A stretch of 17,914 nucleotides of DNA, taken from positions 1 to 17,914 of the forward strand of contig JANRIZ010000054.1 in assembly GCA_033764445.1 (NCBI GenBank). Direction: 5' to 3'. The stretch comes from JANRIZ01 sp033764445 (GTDB taxonomy: Bacteria > Verrucomicrobiota > Verrucomicrobiia > JAWXBN01). Shown in pieces: positions 8,019 through 14,364 of this stretch. The notes under the pieces were generated by a model that saw only the letters and a program-made list of their open reading frames with translations, searched no databases and was not told the origin of the DNA. Within the stretch, counting starts at the first letter, position 1, and each line of letters starts with the position of its first letter. The translations under genes were made by a program, and so were the position numbers.

Positions 8019-8046
8019 ATCCGCGTTCATCTGTGACATCTGCGGG
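8019..8046 (+). repeat. Dispersed ATCCGCG...ACATCTGCGGG element, copy 2
   Basis: This is near-identical to the element at 6714-6741 and contains an internal duplication (CATCTGTGA then CATCTGCGG). It lies between the heptanucleotide array and the hicB promoter candidate. Confidence 0.55.
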
Positions 8047-8111
8047 CCTTCCCCCGGTCATCCGGGACACGTCTGTGGGAGAACCTCCCTTTTGGCATTC
8101 CTGACTTTGAC

Positions 8112-8140
8112 TTGATCATCAGCGGGCAGGGGCCTATCCT
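8112..8140 (+). promoter_or_regulatory. Candidate hicBA promoter
   Basis: TTGATC and TATCCT are separated by exactly 17 bases; each matches four of six bases of the sigma-70 consensus. The -10 ends 9 bases before the hicB ATG, and no Shine-Dalgarno sequence is visible, so the transcript would be nearly leaderless. Confidence 0.4.
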
Positions 8141-8149
8141 GATATTGGC

Positions 8150-8359
8150 ATGAAAAAACTCACGTGTGTCATTCGTCGAGACGGTCCCGGTTACTCAGGT
8201 ATTTGCGCCGAGGTTCCGGGAGCCAACGGACAGGGGGAAACTTTTGAGGAATGCGTGAAGAATCTCAAGGAAGCCATCGTTTTGATGCTCGACTTTTACC
8301 GTAAAAAAGCCATCAGGACCGCACCCAAGCGTTCCCGCAAAGTGCTCGTTGAAATCTGA
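8150..8359 (+). CDS. hicB: HicB-family antitoxin
   Basis: This 69-residue protein is the probable antitoxin of a type II toxin-antitoxin pair. It has the small HicB fold: a strand with a Tyr-Ser core (GPGYSGICAEVPGANGQG), the loop TFEECVKNLKEAI, and a helix (VLMLDFYRKKA) with a basic tail. In this family the domain caps the toxin's active site. Only the toxin-binding half is present; there is no ribbon-helix-helix or HTH extension, so DNA binding and autoregulation are not evident from sequence. Its TGA overlaps the ATG of the toxin (TGATG), giving the antitoxin-first order that is common for this pair. Confidence 0.85.
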   Translation: MKKLTCVIRRDGPGYSGICAEVPGANGQGETFEECVKNLKEAIVLMLDFYRKKAIRTAPKRSRKVLVEI

Positions 8360-8553
8360 TGAAACGCAAGGAATTGCTCAAACACCTTCAATCACACGGT
8401 TGCAAGCTGGAACGGGAAGGGGCCAGCCATTCCATTTGGACCAATCCGCAAACCGGGGAACATGAGGCCATCCCCCGCCACACCGAAGTGTATCCCTACC
8501 TGGCTTGGGGAATTTGCCGCCGTCTCTCCGTCCCGAAACCACGGGGCAAATAA
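8359..8553 (+). CDS. hicA: HicA-family mRNA interferase toxin
   Basis: This 64-residue protein has the double-stranded-RNA-binding-like HicA fold. The N-terminal KRKELLKHLQSHGC helix is followed by REGASHSIW, with H24 at the position of the catalytic histidine, then NPQTGEHEAIPRHTEV and a closing helix AWGICRRLSVP. Toxins of this family cleave mRNA and stop growth until neutralised. Length is normal and the active-site histidine is intact, so the toxin is probably functional. YPYLAW replaces the more usual K-x-G/S-LA run before the last helix. Translation depends on coupling to hicB, as no separate ribosome binding site is seen. Confidence 0.87.
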   Translation: MKRKELLKHLQSHGCKLEREGASHSIWTNPQTGEHEAIPRHTEVYPYLAWGICRRLSVPKPRGK

Positions 8554-8554
8554 A

Positions 8555-8579
8555 TCCGATCTCTGCAAATCCTGCGGGC
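8555..8579 (+). repeat. Diverged copy 3 of the ATCCGCG...CTGCGGG element
   Basis: Immediately after the hicA stop, ATCCG-ATCTCTG and CCTGCGGG recall 6714-6741 and 8019-8046 with small gaps. It is weaker than the other two copies. Confidence 0.35.
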
Positions 8580-8611
8580 TCCAGCAGTTCAAGGTACTGC
8601 CAGTTGTGTGG

Positions 8612-8639
8612 GCGTGGGGCGTGGGGAATTTAGTTGCCG
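8612..8639 (+). repeat. Direct repeat copy of 7959-7986 on the far side of hicBA
   Basis: 28 bases match 7959-7986 at 26 positions in the same orientation. It includes the tandem heptamer GCGTGGG twice. Confidence 0.75.
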
Positions 8640-8674
8640 TCGGCTGTGTGCCCCACAGATTGATCACATCCCCT

Positions 8675-8700
8675 CATCCGTGTTTGATCCGTGGCTTAAA
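8675..8700 (+). repeat. Short internally duplicated element (CATCCGTG / GATCCGTGG)
   Basis: CATCCGTG is followed after a few bases by GATCCGTGG and an AT-rich tail. It resembles the 8019 element in style (ATCCGNG, then a repeat, then an A-run nearby), but not closely enough to call it a copy. The remainder of the 8554-8763 gap holds no gene that I can support. Confidence 0.3.
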
Positions 8701-8722
8701 AATTCCCCTCCTTTTTCAGGAC

Positions 8723-8752
8723 TGGCCAGACCCCACCCGCTCCGTCTATGAT
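8723..8752 (+). promoter_or_regulatory. Candidate promoter for the 8764-12326 operon
   Basis: TATGAT (five of six to the -10 consensus) lies 11 bases before the ATG at 8764, with TGGCCA (four of six) 18 bases further upstream. The leader would be only a few bases, and no Shine-Dalgarno is seen. Confidence 0.3.
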
Positions 8753-8763
8753 CCGCCCCTGCC

Positions 8764-10476
8764 ATGACACCCTCACTGTGGATTCTCATCACCCTGGCCG
8801 TCGGTCTCCTGATGGCTTTGATTCTGCTGGTTTGTCTGCTCCTGAAAATCCGGACTCTCACCGAGCTGCTGCGCCGGATCCCGCCCCCACAGGACACGAC
8901 CCCCCTCGCCCAGGAAACCCTCAAAACCGCCCAGGAAAACAAGTCCCTGCTGACCCGCTTCACCGACCTGATCCAGACCGACCGGTCCCGCATCGATTCG
9001 GTCCATGAAACGGTCAATACGGTGGCCGATTCGGAATCCCGCATCGCCGACCGGCTGCTGGAAATGTCCGAAAAACTCGAACAAACCCGGCAGAGTCTCT
9101 CCGAAAAACTCTCCCTCGCCGACCCCGCTCCCGCCGCCCGCCCCCTGGCGCCCTCTGCGGACCTGGCGGCGGACCTCGAAAAACTCAACGCGCTCAATCA
9201 GGCCCGGCATGACGAACTGCTCGCACGCATTCCCAGACCGCTGACGCTCGCGGAACAGGAGGCAACCTTCGCGGAATTCTCCGGGCTCTACATCGACGCC
9301 CCCCTGAGCGTCAAACGACTCTACCTGACGGCCATGTTCACCGCACTCCCGGCCCTCCGCTTCAAAACCTTTGAGTTCTTTTTTGCCCAGGCCCAGACCC
9401 GACTGACAAAACTCATCGAGTCCGGGGAGTTCGGCCAAATCCCGGTTCTCCTCAACTTTATGACCGAGTCCGTCCTCCTCTTCGGCAATACCGACGCCCC
9501 TTTCCTGCCCAAAACGCTCGCCAGCTGGGTCGGCGAAATCAATGACCGGGTCTCCTCCGCCCTGCGGGAGGTGGCCTCCCGGGAACTTGCCGACGGGAAC
9601 CCGCGGTCCCTGGAAAATCAGCAGGAAATCCTCCAATCCCTTCCGCTCTCCCTCCTCCCCGCCCAAACCCAGGACCTCGTGGAATCCCGCCTGGAGGCGG
9701 TCGGCGAGGAAATCCGCCTCCGCGACGGCTCCCAGGCCCTGGAAAAAATCCTGACCGAACTCCAAAACCCGGCTCTCGCAGACCCGGATTCATCCACGGG
9801 ATTGCAACAGGTCGAAATCAGGATCCTCCACCTGGAATTCCTCGGGGACGGCCCCACGCGCGAACTTTATTTCAGGGTCCGCCACACCTTTGACACGGTC
9901 CGTCAGCGCATGCTCACCGCCCGCCTGATCCGCCAGATCTTCGACAACCCCGAACGGATCGGCAACGACCTGCAAACCCTCGCCTCCCTCGCCCGCCACC
10001 GCATTCTGTCCGGGGCGGACCTGGCCCGTCTGGACGAGGTGATTGAACGGCTCACGCCCTTCATCCAGTCCTACGAATCCAACCTTCAAAATGCGGAAGA
10101 GTCCTGCCTGCCCTTCCGGGTCGATCTCTCGCAGGTGCGGCAGTTCCTGGAGGCGGTCCCTTCCATCAAGGGCCGCTCCTACAACCTTTGGGCCCTGCAC
10201 CGGATCAAAAAGGCGCGGACGGAATACAAACGGGATGTCTCCCTTTTCAAAAGCAAGGAGGACAACCTCAGCCGCATCCGCGATCTCCTGCGGGAAACGA
10301 TCTGGCGCGTGGATGAACGCCAGTTGGATGCGACGGTCCTGGGCCTTTTCGGACAGGTCCGCCAGCAGATTCTCGATTACATTGAGGAGGAAAAACGCAT
10401 CGACTTCATCCGCGAGGAACTGGAATTTCCCCGCAGTCCCCTCAACAGCATCGTCCACGAACCGGGCCCTCCATGA
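8764..10476 (+). CDS. Uncharacterised membrane-anchored coiled-coil protein
   Basis: I do not recognise this 570-residue protein. A single strong membrane helix spans about 5-27 (ILITLAVGLLMALILLVCLL), with the bulk following it. Residues about 40-118 are charged and predicted coiled coil (SVHETVNTVADSESRIADRL, SEKLEQTRQSLSEKL), as in inner-membrane anchored RmuC-like proteins, but I see no nuclease core. A short Pro/Ala linker (about 120-132) leads to about 430 residues of mainly helical sequence with many Leu, Glu and Arg and no obvious catalytic motif. The TGA overlaps the ATG of the next gene (ATGA), which implies one transcript with the 10473 gene and probably with the sugar-nucleotide enzyme at 11388. 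A structural or scaffolding role at the envelope is a guess. Confidence 0.75.
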   Translation: MTPSLWILITLAVGLLMALILLVCLLLKIRTLTELLRRIPPPQDTTPLAQETLKTAQENKSLLTRFTDLIQTDRSRIDSVHETVNTVADSESRIADRLLEMSEKLEQTRQSLSEKLSLADPAPAARPLAPSADLAADLEKLNALNQARHDELLARIPRPLTLAEQEATFAEFSGLYIDAPLSVKRLYLTAMFTALPALRFKTFEFFFAQAQTRLTKLIESGEFGQIPVLLNFMTESVLLFGNTDAPFLPKTLASWVGEINDRVSSALREVASRELADGNPRSLENQQEILQSLPLSLLPAQTQDLVESRLEAVGEEIRLRDGSQALEKILTELQNPALADPDSSTGLQQVEIRILHLEFLGDGPTRELYFRVRHTFDTVRQRMLTARLIRQIFDNPERIGNDLQTLASLARHRILSGADLARLDEVIERLTPFIQSYESNLQNAEESCLPFRVDLSQVRQFLEAVPSIKGRSYNLWALHRIKKARTEYKRDVSLFKSKEDNLSRIRDLLRETIWRVDERQLDATVLGLFGQVRQQILDYIEEEKRIDFIREELEFPRSPLNSIVHEPGPP

Positions 10477-11375
10477 ACCCCGCACCGGACACACCCGGGT
10501 TTGGGGACACTGACGGGGTGTTCCGGCGGCGTGTTCTCCCCGATGACTCCCGGCCCCTCAGCCCGCCCCCGGACTCCGCGGCCCGACGGACACCGGGGGT
10601 CTCCCGCGCGCGCCAGGACCAGAATCTGCACCATCATTTTGCACTGACCACCGCCGGTCCGACGGATGCCCGTCCGCTCCGGCGCGGGGGGTCGGGCAAA
10701 ACAAAACCGTTTCCCCTCCGTCCGCACCGGACCGGACGCCGGAATTCTGTCCGGCCCACCGTCGAGCCCGGGCCTCTGTCGCCCCATGCCGGGACGACGA
10801 TCACCACGGGGCTGAGGACCGGCAGTGTGGGTCTGGCTTCCGCCGGCACACAGCGGATCGTGGGGGCGGGACTGGGAGCCCAGCACCTGCTGGTGGCTCC
10901 GGGCGGGATGCTGGCCTTGAGCAACGCGGATGTCCTGCTCGGAGGGGTGAGCCTGGGAACCGGCGTCCTTTTCGACGCGGTCCTGATGGGTTCGGGGGCC
11001 CTCAACCAACGCCGCTTCCGGGAACGCGCCGCCCGCTCGGGTCTGAGCATCGGCGCGGTCACGGCCGCCAAGGCGGTGCTGGTGTCGCCGCTGGCCTCGG
11101 CGGGACTGACCACCGGGGTGGGCACGCTGGCGGGCCAGATGGGACTCGGGGCACTTCTGACCGCCTCCACGCTGGCGACGATGGGTGTGAGTCTGGTTGT
11201 GTTTTCCGCGCTGGGCACCTACTTTTATTTTTCCGACCGTCAGCGCTCCCATTGGTACCACGAGCAGGAACTCGACCTCCGCCTCCAGCACGCGCTCGCG
11301 CACCTCTCTGAGGATTCAAACGGGTGGACCTCTCCCGCGCCAAAAAATCTCGCCACGGGGCCGGTTCCAATTTAA
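10473..11375 (+). CDS. Uncharacterised protein, basic Pro/Arg-rich N-terminus and Gly-rich membrane C-terminus
   Basis: I do not recognise this 300-residue protein. The first 105 residues are low-complexity and rich in Pro, Arg and Ser, probably disordered. Residues about 107-240 are Gly/Ala/Leu-rich and weakly hydrophobic (GSVGLASAGTQRIVGAGLG, LASAGLTTGVGTLAGQMG), ending in a clear membrane helix at about 229-252 (TMGVSLVVFSALGTYFYF) and a short charged tail. The helical Gly-rich region could insert as several membrane segments. The ATG overlaps the stop of the preceding gene by four bases (ATGA), the main reason for choosing this strand over an antisense frame of similar length. The next gene starts 12 bases downstream. 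Confidence 0.62.
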   Translation: MNPAPDTPGFGDTDGVFRRRVLPDDSRPLSPPPDSAARRTPGVSRARQDQNLHHHFALTTAGPTDARPLRRGGSGKTKPFPLRPHRTGRRNSVRPTVEPGPLSPHAGTTITTGLRTGSVGLASAGTQRIVGAGLGAQHLLVAPGGMLALSNADVLLGGVSLGTGVLFDAVLMGSGALNQRRFRERAARSGLSIGAVTAAKAVLVSPLASAGLTTGVGTLAGQMGLGALLTASTLATMGVSLVVFSALGTYFYFSDRQRSHWYHEQELDLRLQHALAHLSEDSNGWTSPAPKNLATGPVPI

Positions 11376-11387
11376 GGTCGGCCTCCT

Positions 11388-12326
11388 ATGCCCCAACCCA
11401 TCACTGTTGTCACCGGCGGTGCCGGTTTCCTCGGCAGCCATCTGTGCGACCGGCTCCTCCGGGAAGGACACCGGGTCATTGCCCTGGACAATCTGATCAC
11501 CGGCTCGGTCGAGAACATCGAACACCTGGCCGGGAACGAACACTTCAAATTCATCCGCCAGGATGTCACCAACTTCATCTACCTGCCCGGCAAGGTGGAC
11601 TTCGTTTTTCACTTCGCCTCCCCGGCCAGCCCCATCGACTATCTCGAAATCCCCATCCAGACCCTCAAGGTCGGTTCCCTGGGCACCCACAACGCCCTGG
11701 GTCTGGCCAAGGAAAAAGGCGCGGCCTTCCTGCTGGCCTCCACCTCGGAATGTTACGGCGATCCCCTCGTCCATCCCCAGCCGGAATCCTACTGGGGCAA
11801 CGTCAACCCCATCGGGCCCCGCGGCTGTTACGACGAGGCCAAACGCTTCGCCGAGGCCATCACCATGGCCTACCACCGCCACCACGGCATCAACACCCAC
11901 ATCGTCCGCATCTTCAACACCTACGGACCCCGCATGCGCCTGAGGGACGGACGTGTCGTGCCCGCCTTTGTCAGCCAGGCGCTCAAGGGCGAGGCGCTGA
12001 CTGTTTTCGGCGAGGGCTCCCAAACCCGCAGCTTCTGTTATGTTTCCGATTTGATTGACGGAATCTTCCGCCTGTCGCAAAGCGAGTATCACGAACCGGT
12101 CAACATCGGCAATCCGACGGAGTTGACGGTCATGGATTTTGCCCGGGCCATCATCCGGTTTACGGGCAGTGCCAGCACGGTCGTCCACAAGCCGCTTCCC
12201 GTTGACGACCCCAAACAACGCCGTCCGGATATCTCACTGGCCAAAAAATTGTTGAACTGGGAACCGGTGGTCCCACTGGACGAGGGACTGAGATTGACGG
12301 TTGATTATTTTAGATCAAAGGTGTAA
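11388..12326 (+). CDS. uxs: UDP-glucuronate decarboxylase (UDP-xylose synthase)
   Basis: This 312-residue extended short-chain dehydrogenase converts UDP-glucuronate to UDP-xylose using tightly bound NAD. The Rossmann motif GGAGFLGSH is at 10-18. The catalytic set is T119/S120/E121 in STSECYGDP and Y148/K152 in CYDEAK. Diagnostic for the decarboxylase over other epimerases are GDPLVHPQPESYWGNVNPIG, FNTYGPRM, DGRVVPAF, the arginine of GSQTRSFCYVSDL and DDPKQRRPDISLA, all close to what I recall of animal and bacterial UXS. The length is the full cytoplasmic domain with no membrane anchor. A weak AAGG lies 10 bases before the ATG, overlapping the upstream stop. It is the last gene of the 8764 operon. 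UDP-xylose would feed a surface polysaccharide or glycoprotein. Confidence 0.95.
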   Translation: MPQPITVVTGGAGFLGSHLCDRLLREGHRVIALDNLITGSVENIEHLAGNEHFKFIRQDVTNFIYLPGKVDFVFHFASPASPIDYLEIPIQTLKVGSLGTHNALGLAKEKGAAFLLASTSECYGDPLVHPQPESYWGNVNPIGPRGCYDEAKRFAEAITMAYHRHHGINTHIVRIFNTYGPRMRLRDGRVVPAFVSQALKGEALTVFGEGSQTRSFCYVSDLIDGIFRLSQSEYHEPVNIGNPTELTVMDFARAIIRFTGSASTVVHKPLPVDDPKQRRPDISLAKKLLNWEPVVPLDEGLRLTVDYFRSKV

Positions 12327-12335
12327 ATAAATATC

Positions 12336-12364
12336 TTGCAATTTAGGAAAAGTTTCCATACTTT
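12336..12364 (+). promoter_or_regulatory. Candidate promoter for the Pro/Ala-rich protein gene
   Basis: TTGCAA and TACTTT are spaced by 17 bases in an AT-rich 74-base gap that stands out against the GC-rich surroundings. The leader would be about 30 bases. No intrinsic terminator for the upstream operon is visible in the gap. Confidence 0.45.
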
Positions 12365-12400
12365 TTACGCAAAGTCATTGAAAATTACTTTTTAACCCCT

Positions 12401-13810
12401 ATGGCAAACGGAATTGCATCAGCAGACGCCTCACTCAAAAGACCGGTCATTTACATTCGTAAATCGCGTCTGACGGGGGCCGTTGCGGATCCGGGCCAGA
12501 AAAAGGAGGAAGCGGCACACGCGCCCTTGGGCTTTACTCCGAAAGCCAGGACGGAAGGGGCTGTCCCCCAACCGCCTCTGACGGCCACCATTGTCAAACC
12601 TCCCACCGCCGCGCTGGGCGCTCCCCGCCCCGCCATTGCGGCCCCGGCGGCGGCCGTGCCGCTTTCTCCCGCCTCCCAGGTGGCACCCAAGCCGGCCATA
12701 CCCGCCCCAAAACCGGCGGCCCCGACAGTTTCCACCCCGCTCAAGCCTGCCGCCGCGGCGCCTGCTTCCGGTGCAGCCTTTGCCCCTTCCATGATCATGA
12801 CCCCGGGGGCCAAACCTCTGCCCCCGGCTACGGCGGCTCCGCCGGTCTCTGCTCCCGTGGCGGCCAAACCTTCCATCCCCGCACCGGCTCCCACGATTAC
12901 CCCGGGACAAAAGCCCTCGGGGGCGGCCTTTGCACCGTCGATGATCATGACTCCAGGCGCCAAGGCCCTGCCACCAGCCCCGGCGTCTCCGGCAGCCCCC
13001 GCAGCCGCCACTCCGGTCATTCCCGCCCCGGCCCCCACGATCACGGGTCAAAAACCCGCCATTGCCGCCGCCCCGGCTCCTGTGGCGGGCCCTCCCAAAC
13101 CTTCCTCCCCCTCCAAAACCTCCATCCCGGCTGCACCCCTCTCCGCCGCTCCGGTCGCTGCTCCGGCAGCGCCTCTTCCTCCTCCGGCGGCCTCCGCCCC
13201 ACCGGTGGTCTCCCGCCCGGCCCCGGCCAAAAAGGAAACTGTCCGCATCAGTCTTCCCCCAAAAACGGCCTCCGGGATTCAACCCTCCCCGGTCCTGCCT
13301 TCCGACTCCGCCGCCACGGTCATTGCCCCATCGGGTTCCTCCCCGGCCGCCGCCCCCTCGGCTCCTCCCCCGGGAATTTCCAAGGTGCCGATCATTTCCG
13401 CCGCTCCTTCCGCCCCGCCCCCGAAACCGCCGATGGCTCCCAACAAAGCCACGGCCAAGGTCACGGTCCCGCCTCCCTCCCAAAAAACCGGCACCTCAAA
13501 AATCGATGTCGCCGCTCCGGCGGCCCCCTCGGCCCCGCCCGTGGGTCTGGCTCCTTCCCAACCGGCTGTCGTCCCGGCCGCGGTCAAACCCGCCCCGAGC
13601 CTCCCGGCGGCCTCCGGCGGGGCCACGGTGCGTCTGCCGCAAACCCAGGTGCTTCCCTCAGCCCCGGCCCCGGCGGCCTCAACACCAAGCTTTTCGACGG
13701 TCCCGGCCATGGAGGAAAAAAAATCCAGCGCCCTGGTCGACAGCCTGGCCATCGCCGCCATGTTCGTCTCCGGGGGCATCGTCTTCCTCCTCTACCTTGC
13801 AAGCCAGTAG
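12401..13810 (+). CDS. Pro/Ala-rich protein with C-terminal membrane anchor
   Basis: I do not recognise this 469-residue protein. A short N-terminal region (about 1-30, with KRPVIYIRKSRLTG) looks specific. Residues about 55-435 are low-complexity Pro, Ala, Ser and Lys, surely extended and disordered. A single membrane helix closes the chain (about 447-467, LAIAAMFVSGGIVFLLYLAS) two residues from the end, so it is probably tail-anchored with the bulk in the cytoplasm. Two copies of a GAAFAPSMIMTPGAK module lie 50 residues apart. There is no signal peptide. Proline composition excludes transposon or enzyme candidates; a TonB- or TolA-like spacer role is possible, but orientation and missing C-terminal domain argue against those families. 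The start has a plausible promoter but no clear Shine-Dalgarno. Confidence 0.7.
   Translation: MANGIASADASLKRPVIYIRKSRLTGAVADPGQKKEEAAHAPLGFTPKARTEGAVPQPPLTATIVKPPTAALGAPRPAIAAPAAAVPLSPASQVAPKPAIPAPKPAAPTVSTPLKPAAAAPASGAAFAPSMIMTPGAKPLPPATAAPPVSAPVAAKPSIPAPAPTITPGQKPSGAAFAPSMIMTPGAKALPPAPASPAAPAAATPVIPAPAPTITGQKPAIAAAPAPVAGPPKPSSPSKTSIPAAPLSAAPVAAPAAPLPPPAASAPPVVSRPAPAKKETVRISLPPKTASGIQPSPVLPSDSAATVIAPSGSSPAAAPSAPPPGISKVPIISAAPSAPPPKPPMAPNKATAKVTVPPPSQKTGTSKIDVAAPAAPSAPPVGLAPSQPAVVPAAVKPAPSLPAASGGATVRLPQTQVLPSAPAPAASTPSFSTVPAMEEKKSSALVDSLAIAAMFVSGGIVFLLYLASQ
12770..12979 (+). repeat. Two in-frame copies of a 20-residue module, 50 residues apart
   Basis: Codons 124-143 and 174-193 encode nearly the same sequence (GAAFAPSMIMTPGAK, then P or A, then LPPA). 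The related phrase IPAPAPTIT(P)GQKP also occurs twice, after each module. The DNA of the copies differs at many third positions, so the duplication is old and the protein sequence has been kept. Confidence 0.7.
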
Positions 13811-13887
13811 GCCTTTTCCATTTTCAATTGCCGAGTGTCCGTTGGGAAGCAGAAACCGGCCATTCCCATCTGTGTATTGAGTGCCCT

Positions 13888-13922
13888 CTGACCATTCACG
13901 GTTCACTGTTGACTGTTCACTT
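13888..13922 (+). repeat. Degenerate heptanucleotide array upstream of trxA
   Basis: Five 7-base units in one phase, among them TTCACGG, TTCACTG and TTGACTG. This is a different unit sequence from the GTTNNCG arrays but the same period. The rest of the 13811-14032 gap holds no gene. Confidence 0.65.
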
Positions 13923-13945
13923 CTTCAGTATGCCACAGATTCCTG

Positions 13946-13973
13946 TTGAAACCTCCCCGTGAGAAGCTAGTGT
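13946..13973 (+). promoter_or_regulatory. Candidate trxA promoter
   Basis: TTGAAA (five of six) and TAGTGT (three of six) are separated by 16 bases. The transcript would have a leader of about 50 bases ending in a good ribosome binding site. Confidence 0.35.
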
Positions 13974-14020
13974 GTGTCTCCGAGATTCACCCCCCTTTTT
14001 TGAATCCCCAACCAATACTC

Positions 14021-14025
14021 AGGAG
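14021..14025 (+). promoter_or_regulatory. Ribosome binding site deciding the trxA start
   Basis: AGGAG lies seven bases before the ATG at 14033. It rules in favour of that start over an in-frame TTG at 13946, which would add 29 residues unlike any thioredoxin N-terminus. Confidence 0.8.
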
Positions 14026-14032
14026 ACCCCCC

Positions 14033-14359
14033 ATGGCCAGCCCCAACGTCGTCATCGTCAGCGAAGCGTCCTTCGAACAGGAGGTTCTCAAAGCCTCCAC
14101 CCCCGTCCTCGTCGATTTTTATGCGGAATGGTGCGGCCCCTGCAAAATGCTCGCCCCGCTGCTCGACCAGATCGCCGATGAAAAAAAGGGCGTGGTCAAA
14201 ATCACCAAAATCGACATTGACCAGGCCCAGGAAATCGCCGCCCAATACAGCATCCGGGCCGTGCCCACGATGCTCATCTTCAAAAACGGTCAGCTCCGGG
14301 ACCAGATTGTGGGTATGACCAGCAAAAAGGATCTCGAAGCCAAACTCACCGCCGCCTAA
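14033..14359 (+). CDS. trxA: Thioredoxin
   Basis: This 108-residue protein is a standard cytoplasmic thioredoxin, the general disulfide reductant recycled by thioredoxin reductase. The active site WCGPC follows VLVDFYAE at about residues 24-36. The cis-proline loop is RAVPTMLIF (about 74-82), followed by KNGQLRDQIVGM. Length is that of E. coli TrxA. There is no signal peptide, so it is not a periplasmic TlpA or DsbA-type protein. The ATG at 14033 has a good Shine-Dalgarno. The next gene starts five bases after its stop, so it may be cotranscribed with the ligase-like and glycosyltransferase genes; a functional link is not obvious. Confidence 0.96.
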   Translation: MASPNVVIVSEASFEQEVLKASTPVLVDFYAEWCGPCKMLAPLLDQIADEKKGVVKITKIDIDQAQEIAAQYSIRAVPTMLIFKNGQLRDQIVGMTSKKDLEAKLTAA

Positions 14360-14364
14360 GCCGT

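Noticed and set aside
6672..8039. 455-residue minus-strand reading frame
   Set aside because: Covers the 6792 gene and the repeat gap after it. Its start lies inside the repeat element. The plus strand has better protein character and a membrane helix, though neither has a known family.
7959..8639. CRISPR array
   Set aside because: Repeats are too short, degenerate and contiguous, with no spacers of uniform length and no cas genes.
8773..9765. 330-residue minus-strand reading frame
   Set aside because: Gly/Glu/Phe-rich mirror of the coiled-coil protein gene; the plus strand has a signal-anchor and a coupled downstream gene.
10377..11303. 308-residue minus-strand reading frame
   Set aside because: Competes with the 10473 gene; rejected because it would cut across a tightly coupled plus-strand operon and is low-complexity. 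This is the least certain of the strand choices.
12431..13483. 350-residue Gly/Arg-rich minus-strand frame
   Set aside because: Mirror image of the Pro/Ala-rich gene; GGN and CGN repeats are the complement of proline and alanine codons.
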